A DNA stretch of 9,431 nucleotides, from assembly GCA_945871335.1 (NCBI GenBank), contig CAMBWM010000080.1:1-9431 (forward strand), given 5' to 3'. Position numbers and translations under genes: made by a program. The notes under the pieces are model-generated. The model did no database searches, had not been told where the DNA came from, and saw only the letters and a program-made list of their open reading frames with translations. Below are positions 1 to 6,159 of this stretch, in pieces. The first letter of the stretch is position 1. Every line of letters begins with the position of its first letter. Source of the DNA: Polaromonas sp. YR568. GTDB taxonomy: Bacteria; Pseudomonadota; Gammaproteobacteria; Burkholderiales; Burkholderiaceae.

Positions 1-707
1 ACATGGGTCATCACGCCGTCAACCCAGACCTCGCAGCCCTGGGCGCCCAAAGTCACAACGAGTCCCTGGACGCGGCGCGAAATTTCGCTGCTGCTCAAGC
101 CGCAGCGCTCGCTGAGCATGCGCCCCTCGTAATCGTTGACCGTCACCCAACTGGCCTGGCTAATGAAGTGCGTCAGCTCTTCGCCGTTGAACATGGGCAA
201 GCCCTGGCCGGGATCAAAAACAAAAGGAATAGAAGCCGCCTTGAACTGTGCGGCATGCAGCAGCATGGCGTCACGCCCGTCGGGCGAAATAATGCCCAGC
301 TTGATATCGCTGCGGGGCTTGATTTCGCTTGCATGCGCATGGCTCATGGCACCGGGGTGAAAGGCGGTGATCTGGTTGTTATCGCGGTCCGTCATGATCA
401 TGGCTTGGGCGGTGTAGCTGCCGGCGATCTCTGTGATGAACTCGGTACCGATACCCTTGTTGCGAAGGTGCGCCACATAGTCCTTACCGTCGTTGCCGAC
501 AGCGGCCATTGGCAGGGCTGAACCACCCAACTGTGTCAGGCTGTAAGCGATGTTGCCGGCGCAGCCGCCGAACTCTCGACGCAGGGACGGTACGAGAAAA
601 GAGACGTTAAGGATGTGCAACTGCTCGGGCATGATCTGCTCGGCAAAACTACCCTCAAAGTTCATGATGGTGTCAAAGGCCAGAGAGCCACAAATCAAGG
701 CAGACAT
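1..707 (-). CDS. PfkB-family sugar/nucleoside kinase, adenosine-kinase-like (3' end outside window)
   Basis: The first 235 residues of a ribokinase/PfkB-family kinase are visible, running off the left edge of the window. The start is ATG at 707. Seen directly: a family-typical N-terminal strand (ALICGSLAFDTIM), the substrate-lid and signature region with GG at 47-48 and GNIAY at 51-55, HPGAM at 117-121, the NDYE motif (N191, E194) that places Mg2+ and phosphate, and a VVTLGAQG strand at 217-224. The catalytic GAGD segment should lie in the missing C-terminus. From memory, the pattern (EQ..PE.LH near residue 25, SFLV, PGAMS, NDYE) resembles the Mycobacterium tuberculosis-type adenosine kinase more than ribokinase or fructokinase, so phosphorylation of adenosine or a related nucleoside is the best guess. 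Substrate cannot be assigned from motifs alone. It starts 13 nt after the zinc-ribbon gene stop, so the two are probably co-transcribed. The Shine-Dalgarno is weak. Confidence 0.88.
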   Translation of the reverse strand, partial: MSALICGSLAFDTIMNFEGSFAEQIMPEQLHILNVSFLVPSLRREFGGCAGNIAYSLTQLGGSALPMAAVGNDGKDYVAHLRNKGIGTEFITEIAGSYTAQAMIMTDRDNNQITAFHPGAMSHAHASEIKPRSDIKLGIISPDGRDAMLLHAAQFKAASIPFVFDPGQGLPMFNGEELTHFISQASWVTVNDYEGRMLSERCGLSSSEISRRVQGLVVTLGAQGCEVWVDGVMTH

Positions 708-720
708 ATTTTTTCTAGGT

Positions 721-1704
721 TCAGGGGTAAAAAGCCAGCAGACGATAACCGGTGATCGTCAGCGGGCCGGATAATTTTTCGGCCTCGGGCGGCGCCTTCT
801 CAGCGGGCTCGCCGGCTGCCGGGGCGTCAGGGAGTGCCGGTTTCGCCGCCCCGGGGCCTGCGGCCCGCACTTCAAAAGCTCCGGTGAAAGTGCTTGCGCT
901 GTAAAGCCAATCGCTGGTGGCGCCAAACTCGGCGGGCAACACGATCTTGCGCAGCAGAGGCTGATCGTCGATGCCAGTCAGGGTCACTTCCAGCGCCGGC
1001 ATGGCGACTGCGCTTGCTTGCTTGTTTTGCAAAACGAAATTCAAGCGATAGCTGTCTGGGCCGACCTGCGTGAAAGACGAGCTGTCAATGGCAACCGCCT
1101 CAATGATGCGCGGCGGGCTGACCTGGCATTTCAGCGGCAGGCACAAGGTCTCAACGGCAGGCAAAATCACCGGGTAACGGGCAGCCAATGCGTCACGCTG
1201 ATTGGGCAAGAATTGCACCAACAACAAGAACAGCAAGGCCAATGGAACCAGCACCGCCAAAATACGCAGCCAAGGCCGCGAACGCCTGACGCGGGCTTGT
1301 ACGGGGTTGATAAAGCTGACCTCGGCCTTGCGGCTGCGTGGCGCTTCGGTAACTACCAGGTTCTTGGGCTCCCGGCCATAAAGCGCACGGCGGGCATCGC
1401 TGTCAAGCGGCGCGGCCGGCGGGGACAGAGCCTGGTGAGATTCTTCTACATTCGGCGAAGACAGATAACTCGACAAGGCATCCGACACGGGCGCACGGGG
1501 TGCGGCGGTCGGGGGCTCGTACAGAGTTTCCGGGTCGGGCGCCAAGTCAGGCGCGGGAACTTGCGGAAGAACCTGGAAATGGGCAGAAGCGTCAAACACG
1601 CCATCGCATTGGCCGCAACGGACCCAGCCATTAGAGACCTTGAGCTGGTCGGTTTCGACCTGAAACATGGTTCGGCAGGTGGGGCAGCAGGTGATCAAGC
1701 TCAT
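721..1704 (-). CDS. Zinc-ribbon membrane protein with DUF3426 domain
   Basis: 327 residues. The N-terminus is an MJ0042-type zinc ribbon with two Cys pairs (CPTC at 7-10 and CGQC at 30-33). A Pro/Ala/Ser-rich linker follows (about 45-125), then basic residues and one strongly hydrophobic segment (about 145-167), then a C-terminal domain of DUF3426 type (about 185-327) ending in GYRLLAFYP. The topology suggests a cytoplasmic zinc ribbon tethered to the inner membrane with the DUF3426 domain in the periplasm (inference). Molecular function is unknown for the family. It lies 44 nt after prmA, and an adenosine-kinase-like gene follows 13 nt after its stop; the prmA/zinc-ribbon pairing is, as far as I know, common in Burkholderiales. 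Odd feature: an Ala/Pro/Glu-rich stretch (about 283-311) interrupts the C-terminal domain just before its last strand. ATG at 1704 places the zinc ribbon directly at the N-terminus, as the family requires. Confidence 0.9.
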   Translation of the reverse strand: MSLITCCPTCRTMFQVETDQLKVSNGWVRCGQCDGVFDASAHFQVLPQVPAPDLAPDPETLYEPPTAAPRAPVSDALSSYLSSPNVEESHQALSPPAAPLDSDARRALYGREPKNLVVTEAPRSRKAEVSFINPVQARVRRSRPWLRILAVLVPLALLFLLLVQFLPNQRDALAARYPVILPAVETLCLPLKCQVSPPRIIEAVAIDSSSFTQVGPDSYRLNFVLQNKQASAVAMPALEVTLTGIDDQPLLRKIVLPAEFGATSDWLYSASTFTGAFEVRAAGPGAAKPALPDAPAAGEPAEKAPPEAEKLSGPLTITGYRLLAFYP

Positions 1705-1748
1705 TGCTGCGAATTGTAGGGCTTAGACAAGAGCCGGGACAGCCGTGC

Positions 1749-2633
1749 TCACCAGCGCGCCGTCATCAGGATCCAGCCTTCTTGGCTGTCCGCCACGCGC
1801 AAGTCGGCGTACGGTGCATAAGCGTCCTGAAGTTCAGCGGCCTGCCGCTCCAAAATACCGGCCAGTACCAAATGCCCGCCAGGCGCGACATGCGCGCACA
1901 GCAGGGGCGCGAGAACTTTCAATGGGGTTGCGAGTATGTTGGCCAGCACACTTTGGTACTGCCCGTGGGCAAGGTTAGGCAGGCCGGCGTTGATCTGAAC
2001 ATGATTAGCCTGGGCGTTGGCCCGGGTGGACTGCACTGCGGCCTCGTCGATGTCTACAGCGTCAATGTCCAGCGCACCGAACTTGGCGGCACCGATGGCC
2101 AAAATGCCGGAGCCGCAGCCGTAGTCGAGCACCCGGCCCACCGCCTGGCCGCCAGCGATCCAACGCAGGCACATGCGCGTGGTCGGGTGCGTGCCGGTGC
2201 CAAAAGCCAGCCCTGGGTCCAAGCGAATCACCTGCCGTGCCTGGGCCGGCGGCTCATGCCAGGTCGGCACGATCCAAAACGCCGGCGTGATCTCCACAGG
2301 CGCAAACTGCGACTGTGTCAGGCGCACCCAATCTTGCTCAGCCACCGGGCTGATAGCCACTAAGTGACAGCCCTCAAAAAAATCCTGAGCCTGCAGCAGC
2401 GCAGCTGCTTCGCCCGCTGCCTTCTCGTCAGCAAACAAAGCTGCCACACGCGATCGCTCCCAGCCGGCTTTAGGAGGGGGCATGCCGGGCTCACCAAACA
2501 AAGCCTGCTCGGCCGGAGTTTGCGCATCTGCGTCTTCAACCGAAACACTCAAAGCACTCAGGGCATCGAGCGCATCGCTGAGTGTCTCTACCGTGTCCAC
2601 CGGCGCCAGCAAGACCAACTCATAAAGACTCAT
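1749..2633 (-). CDS. prmA: Ribosomal protein L11 methyltransferase
   Basis: 294 residues, about the usual PrmA length. It is a cytoplasmic SAM-dependent enzyme that methylates ribosomal protein L11 on several amino groups. Seen: the N-terminal L11-recognition domain (about 1-110), the PrmA hallmark DPGLAFGTGTHPTT (139-152), the SAM-binding loop LDYGCGSGILAIGAAKFGA (169-187), the acidic end of strand 2 (VDIDEAAV, 193-200) and the post-motif ANILATPL (231-238), which replaces NPPY of other methyltransferases. ATG at 2633 is chosen because MSLYEL is the family N-terminus. An in-frame upstream start at 2678 would add 15 residues encoded inside the terminator hairpin. The gene sits downstream of accBC but behind a terminator whose T-run ends only 25 nt before the start, so its expression needs readthrough or a promoter in the accC end. 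No strong Shine-Dalgarno is visible. Confidence 0.96.
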   Translation of the reverse strand: MSLYELVLLAPVDTVETLSDALDALSALSVSVEDADAQTPAEQALFGEPGMPPPKAGWERSRVAALFADEKAAGEAAALLQAQDFFEGCHLVAISPVAEQDWVRLTQSQFAPVEITPAFWIVPTWHEPPAQARQVIRLDPGLAFGTGTHPTTRMCLRWIAGGQAVGRVLDYGCGSGILAIGAAKFGALDIDAVDIDEAAVQSTRANAQANHVQINAGLPNLAHGQYQSVLANILATPLKVLAPLLCAHVAPGGHLVLAGILERQAAELQDAYAPYADLRVADSQEGWILMTARW

Positions 2634-2658
2634 GGGAAAACCTGACAAGGGCAAGGGT

Positions 2659-2698
2659 AAAAAAAACAGCCCGCGCACACCTGGCGGTACACGCGGGC
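2659..2698 (-). terminator. Intrinsic terminator after accC
   Basis: On the minus strand GCCCGCG pairs with CGCGGGC (outer arms at 2692-2698 and 2669-2675). The stem continues inward through three G-U wobbles and three Watson-Crick pairs to a GCCA tetraloop. TG and then eight T residues follow (2659-2666). The wobbles become A/C mismatches on the plus strand, so the hairpin is built for minus-strand RNA. It lies 22 nt past the accC stop and should end accBC transcripts. Confidence 0.88.
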
Positions 2699-2720
2699 AG
2701 CATGCAAAATCGGCGCTCTT

Positions 2721-4070
2721 TCAGCGCTGGCGCTTGGACAACCACTCTTCGAGGTAATGAATATTGGTGCCGCCGTCCATGAACTTCGGGTCGACCATCA
2801 GCTCGCGGTGCAGTGCAATGTTGGTGTTGATGCCTTCAACCGCAGTTTCTGCCAATGCCGTGCGCATGCGGGCCAGCGCCTGGTCGCGCGTGTCACCGTG
2901 CACGATGATCTTGCCGATCATGGAGTCATAGTTGGGCGGCACGAAGTAATTGGCATAAATATGCGAATCCACCCGCACGCCAGGGCCGCCAGGCATGTGC
3001 CAAGTGGTCACCCGGCCAGGCGATGGGACAAACTTGTAAGGGTCTTCAGCATTGATGCGGCACTCGATGGCATGACCTTTGATTACAACCTGGCGCTGCG
3101 TGAAAGGCAGCTTCTCACCGGCCGCCACCTGGATCTGGGTTTTGACGATGTCCACGCCCGTCACCCATTCCGTGACCGGGTGCTCAACCTGCACGCGGGT
3201 ATTCATCTCGATGAAATAGAACTCACCGTCTTGGAACAAAAATTCAAACGTCCCCGCACCGCGGTAGCCGATCTTCTTGACGGCTGCCACGCAACGCTCT
3301 CCAATTTTTTCAATCAGCTTGCGCGGGATGCCGGGCGCCGGCGCCTCTTCAATCACTTTTTGGTGACGCCGCTGCATAGAGCAGTCACGCTCGCCCAGCC
3401 AAACCGCATTTTTATGCTGATCGGCCATGATTTGAATCTCGACATGGCGCGGGTTCTGCAGGTACTTTTCCATGTACACCGAGGGATTGCCGAATGCGGC
3501 GCCGGCCTCGGCCTTGGTGGTTTGCACCGCATGGATCAAAGCCGCCTCGGTGTGCACGACACGCATGCCGCGCCCGCCGCCGCCGCCAGCCGCCTTGATG
3601 ATGACCGGGTAGCCAATGGCTTTGGCCGTGCGCTTGATGATGATGGGATCGTCCGGCAAAGCCCCTTCGGAGCCGGGTACACAAGGCACACCTGCCTTGA
3701 TCATGGCTTGTTTGGCCGACACCTTATCACCCATGATGCGGATCGAATCCGGCGATGGTCCAATAAACTTAAAGCCGCTTCGCTCCACTCTTTCGGCAAA
3801 ATCAGCGTTCTCGCTCAAAAATCCGTAACCGGGGTGAATGGCTTCGGCATCGGTCACTTCGGCCGCCGCAATGATGGCCGGCATGTTGAGGTAGCTCAGT
3901 GCAGAAGGCGCGGGCCCGATGCAGACGGATTCGTCAGCCAGCTTGATGTACTTGGCTTCGCGGTCCGCCTCGGAATACACCATCACGGCCTTGACGCCCA
4001 ACTCACGGCAGGCGCGCTGGATCCGCAGGGCGATCTCGCCCCGGTTGGCAATCAGAATCTTTTTGAACAT
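2721..4070 (-). CDS. accC: Biotin carboxylase subunit of acetyl-CoA carboxylase
   Basis: 449 residues, the same length as E. coli AccC and colinear with it throughout. It carboxylates the biotin on AccB with bicarbonate and ATP, the first half-reaction of malonyl-CoA formation for fatty acid synthesis. Seen: N-terminal [16 protein letters not shown], the ATP-grasp glycine loop (GGGGGRGMR, 162-170), and the expected active-site residues at E. coli positions: K116, K159, K238, E276, E288, R292, E296 and R338. RRHQK (234-238), FIEMNTR (286-292) and QVEHPVTE (294-301) are intact, so the enzyme should be active. The start is ATG at 4070, matching the family N-terminus and lying 10 nt after the accB stop. 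An in-frame TTG at 4088 would overlap accB and add six unconserved residues. It is co-transcribed with accB and followed by an intrinsic terminator. Confidence 0.98.
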   Translation of the reverse strand: MFKKILIANRGEIALRIQRACRELGVKAVMVYSEADREAKYIKLADESVCIGPAPSALSYLNMPAIIAAAEVTDAEAIHPGYGFLSENADFAERVERSGFKFIGPSPDSIRIMGDKVSAKQAMIKAGVPCVPGSEGALPDDPIIIKRTAKAIGYPVIIKAAGGGGGRGMRVVHTEAALIHAVQTTKAEAGAAFGNPSVYMEKYLQNPRHVEIQIMADQHKNAVWLGERDCSMQRRHQKVIEEAPAPGIPRKLIEKIGERCVAAVKKIGYRGAGTFEFLFQDGEFYFIEMNTRVQVEHPVTEWVTGVDIVKTQIQVAAGEKLPFTQRQVVIKGHAIECRINAEDPYKFVPSPGRVTTWHMPGGPGVRVDSHIYANYFVPPNYDSMIGKIIVHGDTRDQALARMRTALAETAVEGINTNIALHRELMVDPKFMDGGTNIHYLEEWLSKRQR

Positions 4071-4080
4071 GGGGCGGGCA

Positions 4081-4539
4081 TCACTCAATGGTCAGCATGG
4101 GCTGTCCGTACTCCACGGCCTGACCGTTTTCGCACAGGATGGAGGTGACGGTGCCGGACTTGTCTGCCTCTATCTCGTTGAGGATTTTCATGGCTTCAAT
4201 GATGCAAATAGTGTCGCCGGCCTTGACCACGCTGCCGATTTCGACAAACGCCTTGGCGCCGGGGCTGGCGCTGCGGTAAAAAGTTCCCACCATAGGAGAC
4301 TTCACGGTATTCGCACCGTCCAAGGACGCAGGTGCCGGGGCAACAGAAAGGGCGGGCGCAGTTGCCAAGGGGGCAGCGACCGGCATTGGGGCACTCACCG
4401 CGGGGCTTTGCATGACCATGGGGGCAGCCCCCATGGCCTTGACGATACGGACCTTGCCCTCGGCTTCGGTGATTTCCAGCTCAGACACATTCGAGTCTGA
4501 AACCAGGTCAATCAGCGTCTTGAGTTTGCGTAAATCCAT
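4081..4539 (-). CDS. accB: Biotin carboxyl carrier protein of acetyl-CoA carboxylase
   Basis: 152 residues. This subunit carries biotin between AccC and the carboxyltransferase AccAD. Seen: an N-terminal helix-rich region ([13 protein letters not shown], 1-13), a mobile Ala/Pro/Val-rich linker (about 38-72), and a C-terminal biotinyl/lipoyl domain (about 77-152) with the protruding-thumb region [10 protein letters not shown] (81-90) and the biotinylation site [13 protein letters not shown], where K118 is the acceptor lysine. The target motif reads AMKI rather than AMKM, a variant I believe is common in this group. The start at 4539 is supported by GGAG at 4547-4550, seven nt upstream. It is the first gene of the accBC operon, preceded by a long AT-rich region that probably holds the promoter. 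Confidence 0.97.
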   Translation of the reverse strand: MDLRKLKTLIDLVSDSNVSELEITEAEGKVRIVKAMGAAPMVMQSPAVSAPMPVAAPLATAPALSVAPAPASLDGANTVKSPMVGTFYRSASPGAKAFVEIGSVVKAGDTICIIEAMKILNEIEADKSGTVTSILCENGQAVEYGQPMLTIE

Positions 4540-4910
4540 GTCTGTTCTCCGGGGAAAATAAGCCAGGCGTTGAGCCAGGCCTGTTGGGTGATGGGTGCGA
4601 GCCCCGAGGCAGTCAAACTGCGTCTGGTCCGCCCTTCCGAAAGCACTGAGATCGGATAAAAAAGTCTTTATTGCGCTATTTATCGGTCTTTGTTGGTCTT
4701 TGAGGCTTAATTTTCGACAATTTTACCTATCTACAAAATCTCCCGGAGTTGACTTCAGAGGGTTTCATCCCGCCATAAGCAAAGCAAAACCAGACAAAAC
4801 CCAAACCACGACCCCAATAGGTTGAAGCAAAGGCTTAACTTTAACGCAATTTAAGGCCTGCTTTGCGACTTTTGGCGATGGCTTTGAAATGACTGCCCGG
4901 CAGCCAAGGC
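4540..4910. other. 371-bp non-coding, AT-rich region upstream of accB
   Basis: No convincing gene lies here on either strand. The middle (about 4655-4870) is clearly AT-richer than the surrounding coding DNA, as expected for a promoter region, so the accBC promoter is probably inside it. I could not pick a unique -35/-10 pair. It holds the GTCTTT repeats (4664-4702), a direct repeat of AGCCAGGC at 4561-4568 and 4573-4580 in the accB 5' leader, and an imperfect inverted repeat AGGCTTAA / TTAAGGCCT (4831-4838 and 4851-4859). The last could be a weak hairpin downstream of the thioredoxin gene but lacks a T-run. In many gamma- and betaproteobacteria aroQ (type II dehydroquinase) sits directly upstream of accB; no trace of it is visible here. 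Confidence 0.6.
4664..4702. repeat. Three helically phased GTCTTT direct repeats upstream of accB
   Basis: GTCTTT occurs at 4664-4669, 4686-4691 and 4696-4701 on the plus strand (AAAGAC on the accB strand). The last two are part of an 8-bp repeat, GGTCTTTG, at 4685-4692 and 4695-4702. Start-to-start spacings are 22 and 10 bp, close to whole helical turns, and the cluster is about 125-165 bp upstream of the accB start. This could be a regulator-binding array (inference), or short repeats by chance in AT-rich DNA. Confidence 0.3.
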
Positions 4911-5441
4911 TCAAGCCAGAAGGGCCCAAGCCGCTAAATCGTCGGCCGAGAGCTTGCCCATGCGCCGCTGCAAGACGGTGCCCGATGCCGAAAAAACCAC
5001 CGAAAACGGCAGACCGCCGCTCACATTGCCCATGCTTTTGCTCAGCTCGGTGCCGCCCAGGCCAGCCATGGCAACAGGAAAGTTCAGCGGCGATTTGGCC
5101 AGCCAGGTCCGCACGGCGCTGGGCTGATCGACCGCCAGGCCCAGCACGCGCCAGCCACGCGATTGCTGCGCCAGGTGAAAACGGTTGAGCAAAGGCAACT
5201 CCTCCACGCAGGGCGGGCACCAGGTGGCCCAGAAATTGAGGAGCAAAGGCTGACCGGCCAGGCTGCTGATTTTGAACGGCGCGCCGTCAGGCGTCTCCAA
5301 CGCCAGCCCCCAGAACGGGTCTGCCGCCAGCGCCGCCGGGCTCCTGCCTTGAGCGCCGGACTGCCACCAGAAAGCCCCGGCCCCAGCCAAACCCGCGCTC
5401 AGCGCTGCACCGGCGTACATAAAGTTTCTGCGTGATTTCAT
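4911..5441 (-). CDS. TlpA-like thiol-disulfide oxidoreductase with twin-arginine signal
   Basis: 176 residues. It is a periplasmic thioredoxin-fold protein of the TlpA/ResA group, expected to reduce or exchange disulfides on a partner protein. Seen: an N-terminal signal with SRRNFM (3-8), which fits the Tat consensus, followed by a hydrophobic core (about 9-26) and a possible cleavage site after ALA (37-39). The redoxin domain follows with the active site WCPPC (C75, C78) and GLPFSVVF (143-150), whose P145 is the expected cis-proline. The start is ATG at 5441, supported by AGGA at 5448-5451, six nt upstream. ATG at 5471 is also in frame but would put ten residues before the signal and lacks that spacing. 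The gene stands 67 nt after the unknown gene. A weak promoter-like pair (TTGCCG at 5495-5500, TTTTAA at 5472-5477, 17-bp spacer) lies in the gap. The specific partner cannot be assigned. Confidence 0.9.
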   Translation of the reverse strand: MKSRRNFMYAGAALSAGLAGAGAFWWQSGAQGRSPAALAADPFWGLALETPDGAPFKISSLAGQPLLLNFWATWCPPCVEELPLLNRFHLAQQSRGWRVLGLAVDQPSAVRTWLAKSPLNFPVAMAGLGGTELSKSMGNVSGGLPFSVVFSASGTVLQRRMGKLSADDLAAWALLA

Positions 5442-5447
5442 GCTTGT

Positions 5448-5451
5448 TCCT
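5448..5451 (-). promoter_or_regulatory. Ribosome binding site of the TlpA-like gene
   Basis: AGGA on the minus strand, six nt before ATG at 5441. It decides between this start and the in-frame ATG at 5471. Confidence 0.7.
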
Positions 5452-5508
5452 GAAGTCAAAGACCTGACCATTAAAAATTGAAACTATCCCCAAGCGGCAA
5501 GTTGGCGC

Positions 5509-6114
5509 TCAATCTGAAGCCGCCAGCAAACGAGCCACCGAAGCCAGATCGCCGCGCGGTGACTGGCCCCGGGCGTCCGGTCGCAGCGCGCCGCGCAAAT
5601 CATCGTGGTCATACACCATCAGGTGCACACCGACAGTCTCTTGCAAAGGCTTGCACAGGCTGCGGATGCTCAGCGCCTCGACACTGTCACCCGTGAAACC
5701 GGTCACTGTACGCGGTTCGTAGTCCACCTGGTGCTCGATCAACGCGATCTCAGCCGACTTGGGGTCATCACAAAACAGCTGGATGTAAATATCAGACAAA
5801 CGCGTGGCCGTGCCGCGCCAGACCGCGCCGCCTAAAAATGGTCTGAATTCGGCCATGCGCTGCATCCAGAGCAGCGCCAGTTCGCGCAACGCAGCCAGCT
5901 CGGCGGGCTGCGTGTCGGCGCAAAACAGCGCGATGTAGTCGCGCACAGCAGATTCCACCAAGTCGTTGTCAGGTAAAGCCGTGCGGGCCGGCAAACCCAA
6001 CTGCTTGAGCGCGCGGCGCTTGGCCGGCCCGTACTCCAGCCCCTCTTCCACCACCATGGTGGCAGCGGCAGCGGCGATCTGCTCCTTCAGGCTGTGCGGT
6101 TCAAAGTCGTGCAT
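5509..6114 (-). CDS. Conserved protein of unknown function, divergent from mpl
   Basis: 201 residues, soluble, with no signal or membrane segment. The N-terminal third is helical with a distinctive stretch (MVVEEGLEYGPAKRRALKQL at 20-39, then LPARTALPDNDLVESAVRDY at 41-60). The middle reads FRPFLGGAVWRGTATRLSDI (90-109) followed by IQLFCDD. The C-terminus has a strand-rich part (VGVHLMVYDHDD, 161-172) and a basic tail. I recall similar Burkholderiales proteins next to mpl, sometimes labelled UDP-N-acetylmuramate-alanine ligase. That label is not supported: there is no P-loop GTHGKT and the length is less than half of a Mur ligase. The G-[AV]-[AV]-x-x-G-T-A-x-x-x-S-D segment faintly recalls a nucleotidyltransferase fold, but a full catalytic acidic pattern is not visible. 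The start at 6114 lies in an inverted repeat shared with the mpl start. Confidence 0.85.
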   Translation of the reverse strand: MHDFEPHSLKEQIAAAAATMVVEEGLEYGPAKRRALKQLGLPARTALPDNDLVESAVRDYIALFCADTQPAELAALRELALLWMQRMAEFRPFLGGAVWRGTATRLSDIYIQLFCDDPKSAEIALIEHQVDYEPRTVTGFTGDSVEALSIRSLCKPLQETVGVHLMVYDHDDLRGALRPDARGQSPRGDLASVARLLAASD

Positions 6115-6159
6115 GCCTGCATTTTTGCATCCCGTGGCTGCCTAAAATGCAGCATGCAC
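6109..6159. promoter_or_regulatory. Inverted repeat across both start codons of the mpl divergent pair
   Basis: GTGCATGC, a bulged C (6117), then TGCATTTT occupy 6109-6125. The matching arm AAAATGCAGCATGCAC is at 6144-6159. All 16 positions pair apart from the single bulged base. Each arm carries one gene's ATG (6114 on the minus strand, 6154 on the plus strand) with an A/T tract just upstream of it. The gap between the starts is 39 bp, so any shared promoter must lie in or overlap this repeat. TAAAAT at 6143-6148 is a possible -10 for mpl, which would give an mRNA with almost no leader (inference). No clear -35 is seen. Confidence 0.55.

Noticed and set aside
3..521. Plus-strand open frame of 172 codons at the left edge
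   Set aside because: Antisense to the PfkB-type kinase, whose motifs (GG...GN, NDYE) clearly establish the minus strand as coding.
1018..2363. Two plus-strand open frames opposite the zinc-ribbon gene and prmA
   Set aside because: Shadows of the minus-strand genes, with no recognisable domain and no ribosome binding site.
2634..2678. 15-residue N-terminal extension of PrmA
   Set aside because: It would start inside the terminator hairpin and T-run; the family N-terminus begins at the ATG at 2633.
4071..4088. TTG start for accC overlapping accB
   Set aside because: The ATG at 4070 gives the exact length and N-terminus of AccC.
2757..4148. Long open frame (463 codons) on the plus strand opposite accC
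   Set aside because: It is the antisense shadow of accC in GC-rich DNA; the accC frame is colinear with a known enzyme over its full length and the antisense product shows no family motif.
4595..4825. 76-codon plus-strand frame in the accB upstream region
   Set aside because: No ribosome binding site, base composition of an intergenic region, no recognisable motif and antisense to the likely accBC promoter.
4703..4859. Repeated AGGCTTAA (4703-4710, 4831-4838) and its inverted copy at 4851-4859
   Set aside because: An 8-base match at a spacing of this size is expected about once by chance in a region of this length and composition.
6094..6153. 20-residue N-terminal extension of Mpl
   Set aside because: It overlaps the start of the divergent gene and is not part of the family N-terminus.
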